DNA of 8,149 nt from DASTCC01 sp035711465 (GTDB lineage: Bacteria; Acidobacteriota; Vicinamibacteria; Vicinamibacterales; SCN-69-37): NCBI GenBank assembly GCA_035711465.1, contig DASTCC010000480.1:1-8149 (forward strand), in the 5' to 3' direction. The position numbers and the translations under genes are program-made. The notes under the pieces are model-generated. The model had not been told where the DNA came from. It was given only the letters and a program-made list of their open reading frames with translations, and searched no databases. Position 1 is the first letter of the stretch; each line of letters begins with the position of its first letter. This document shows, piece after piece, positions 6,778 through 8,149 of the stretch.

Positions 6778-7479
6778 ATGCGTTTAGTGCACGGATCGGC
6801 AGTGGCCATCGCGATGGCCCTACTCGTCTACCCGACGATCAACGCGCAGGACGCGGCGCGTGCGGTCGCCGGCGGCGGCATCACCGTACCGGGCTGGCAG
6901 GGCAAGATCGACGCGAACGAAGAGAAAGCGGGCCAGACGCTGAACAACGCCAAGTTCGCGCCCGAGGGCCAGGGCATTCACGTCACCACGGGGCCGGCCG
7001 TCACCTACTGGAACCCGAAGAACGTCGCCACGGGCAACTACACCATCAAAGCGACGTTCAACGAGCCGAAGTACATGAGCCTGAACGATCACCCGCATCC
7101 GTACGGCATCGTCATCGCCGGTAACGACATGGGCACGGCGACGCAGAGCTTTCTCTACTGCTCGGCGTACGGCAACGGCACGTTCATCGTCCGCGGCATG
7201 GGCCCGGATCCGTTCTTCCTCGGCACGAGCCGCCGCGCGGTGGCGCATGAAGCGGTGAACAAGGCGCCCGGCGCCGGCCAGCCGGTCACGCAGGAGATCG
7301 CGATGACCGTGAGCGCCGACAGCGTGTCCTGCTCGATCAACGGCAAGGAAGTCGCGAAGTTTCCGAAGACCGAAGCCATCGGCGCCGGCAAGCTCAAGTC
7401 GACCGACGGGGTCTACGGCATCCGCTTCGCTCACAACACCGAAGCCATCGTCACCGGGCTGACGATGACGAAGCAGTAG
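6778..7479 (+). CDS. Secreted beta-rich protein of unknown function
   Basis: The 233-residue product starts with a classical signal peptide, a short basic start and a hydrophobic core at about 7-18, with likely cleavage after INA (residue 23) before QD. The mature part is rich in short beta-strand patterns and aromatic/Gly/Asn turns: NYTIKATFNEPKY, HPHPYGIVIAGNDMG, SFLYCSAYGNGTFIVRGMG and STDGVYGIRFAHNT. This layout resembles a jelly-roll/concanavalin-type fold like that of DUF1080- or LamG-type proteins, but I cannot assign it firmly. I recall similar hypothetical proteins in Acidobacteriota. Two cysteines (128 and 185) could form a disulfide after export. No catalytic motif is evident, so a carbohydrate- or ligand-binding role is only a guess. 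The start is supported by GAGGGG at 7-nt spacing. It is transcribed divergently from the peptidase gene and followed by a strong terminator, so it is probably a single-gene unit. Confidence 0.88.
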   Translation: MRLVHGSAVAIAMALLVYPTINAQDAARAVAGGGITVPGWQGKIDANEEKAGQTLNNAKFAPEGQGIHVTTGPAVTYWNPKNVATGNYTIKATFNEPKYMSLNDHPHPYGIVIAGNDMGTATQSFLYCSAYGNGTFIVRGMGPDPFFLGTSRRAVAHEAVNKAPGAGQPVTQEIAMTVSADSVSCSINGKEVAKFPKTEAIGAGKLKSTDGVYGIRFAHNTEAIVTGLTMTKQ

Positions 7480-7494
7480 CCGAGCGTCACCCAC

Positions 7495-7543
7495 GGGCCG
7501 CGATCGAGCCGCCGCGAGACGGCGACTCGACGCGGCCCTTCTT
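7495..7543 (+). terminator. Intrinsic terminator after the secreted-protein gene
   Basis: Three stacked stems are visible: gggccgcg (7495-7502) with cgcggccc (7531-7538), tcgag (7504-7508) with ctcga (7526-7530), and cgccg (7510-7514) with cggcg (7520-7524). They close a 5-nt loop (7515-7519). This gives 18 base pairs broken only by a bulged A (7503) and one C-A mismatch (7509/7525), followed directly by ttctt (7539-7543). It begins 15 nt after the secreted-protein stop and ends 14 nt before the PEGA gene ATG. Confidence 0.8.
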
Positions 7544-7557
7544 CCATCTCAACCACG

Positions 7558-8149
7558 ATGCCGGGACGTCTGATCGCCATCGCCGCCGGCGGCCTGCTGG
7601 TCGGCGGCGTCCTGGTCGGCGTGGCGCTGTGGAGCGGCGAGGCGATCGACGATCGGCGCGACGCCGCGGCCGCGGTGACGGACGCACCCGGGCCGGCGCC
7701 GTCAACGCCGCCACCGCGTTCGACGGCGGCGCCGCGAGCGACAGCGCCGGCGCGCGGAAGGTCCGGCGCCACGCCAGCCGCGCCGGCCTCGACGCCGCCC
7801 GCGACGCCCGTGGCACCGACGACCGGTACGCTCCGCATCACCAGCGACGTGCCGGGCGCGAGCGTCTTCATCGATCGCGTGTATCTCGGCACCACGCCGG
7901 TCACGGCCGAAGGCGTCGTTCCGGGCACGCACCGCCTCAACGTCTCGGTGGAAGGCTATGACGGCATCGCCGAGACGATCGAAGTCGCGCCGGGTCCGAA
8001 GGACATCGAGATCAAGTTCAAGGAAGTACGGCTGGACGCGACGATCGAGGTCGTGCACAAGCACGGCGTCGGCTCGTGCCGCGGCACGCTGCACGCGACG
8101 CCGCGCGGCGTGACCTTCGCTGCCTCGGACGCCGGCGATCGCTTCGACG
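7558..8149 (+). CDS. PEGA-domain membrane-anchored protein (3' end outside window)
   Basis: The visible 197 residues begin MPGRLIAIAAGGLLVGGVLV, one hydrophobic anchor at about 5-25. A Pro/Ala/Thr/Ser-rich low-complexity linker follows at about 41-89. A PEGA domain spans about 90-146: GTLRITSDVPGASVFIDRVY with LGTTPVTAEGVVPGTHRLNV, the typical 'PGA-V-ID---G-TP' and 'G-H-L-V' pattern. PEGA domains are small beta modules common in extracytoplasmic proteins, often thought to bind surface polymers. The chain continues as EIKFKEVRLDATIEVVHKH and GVGSCRGTL (170-178), a further beta-rich domain I cannot name, before the window ends. The ATG at 7558 is the first start codon after an in-frame TAG (7477-7479), so the start is forced. 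No SD is visible in the 14 nt between the terminator and ATG, which is unusual. The substrate and partner are unknown. Confidence 0.85.
   Translation, partial: MPGRLIAIAAGGLLVGGVLVGVALWSGEAIDDRRDAAAAVTDAPGPAPSTPPPRSTAAPRATAPARGRSGATPAAPASTPPATPVAPTTGTLRITSDVPGASVFIDRVYLGTTPVTAEGVVPGTHRLNVSVEGYDGIAETIEVAPGPKDIEIKFKEVRLDATIEVVHKHGVGSCRGTLHATPRGVTFAASDAGDRFD

Noticed and set aside
7477..7560. In-frame TAG between the secreted protein and the PEGA protein, suggesting readthrough fusion or a decayed single gene
   Set aside because: The frame is open between them (26 sense codons), but a strong terminator fills that gap, and the PEGA protein begins with its own membrane anchor.
1..8149. CRISPR arrays, tRNA or rRNA genes, transposons, toxin-antitoxin or phage-defence genes
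   Set aside because: I looked on both strands and saw no regularly spaced repeats, no cloverleaf with a matching CCA-type end, no transposase motifs and no defence-type domains.

Overview
The window is GC-rich with tightly packed genes. It reads like a chromosome segment of an Acidobacteriota soil bacterium, possibly of the Vicinamibacteria type. This is an inference from family content: a stand-alone duplicated MacB/FtsX permease of the acidobacterial 'ADOP' type, a membrane-fused spermidine-synthase-like protein, a PEGA-domain protein, a secreted protein of a type I associate with this phylum, and an N-terminus resembling acidobacterial M23 peptidases. There is no rRNA, tRNA, CRISPR array, insertion sequence or phage gene. 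Seven protein genes are supported; two run off the window edges.

Layout. Positions 1-796 (minus) carry a small coiled-coil protein gene (796-524) followed 68 bp later by a membrane-anchored extracytoplasmic protein cut by the left edge (455-1). A 75-bp divergent spacer leads to a plus-strand pair: the ADOP permease (872-3337) and, 27 bp later, a polytopic membrane protein with a C-terminal aminopropyltransferase-like Rossmann domain (3365-5413). This pair converges on a minus-strand lipoprotein metallopeptidase (6532-5420) with an FN3-like domain and a metzincin-type zinc motif. The stops lie 6 bp apart, and a near-perfect hairpin spans both. A 245-bp divergent region follows, with a sigma-54-like element facing the peptidase. 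A secreted beta-rich protein of unknown function (6778-7479) comes next, then a strong intrinsic terminator (7495-7543), then a PEGA-domain membrane protein cut by the right edge (7558-8149).

Most products are envelope proteins: membrane permease, membrane enzyme, lipoprotein protease, secreted protein, and single-pass anchored PEGA and M23-like proteins. Nothing ties them into one pathway. The layout looks like several short transcription units, not one system, and I see no clear previously undescribed system. The most useful second looks are the regulatory structures: the stop-spanning hairpin, the terminator placed 14 nt before the PEGA start, and the sigma-54-like promoter. The non-canonical active site of the spermidine-synthase-like protein is also worth checking.
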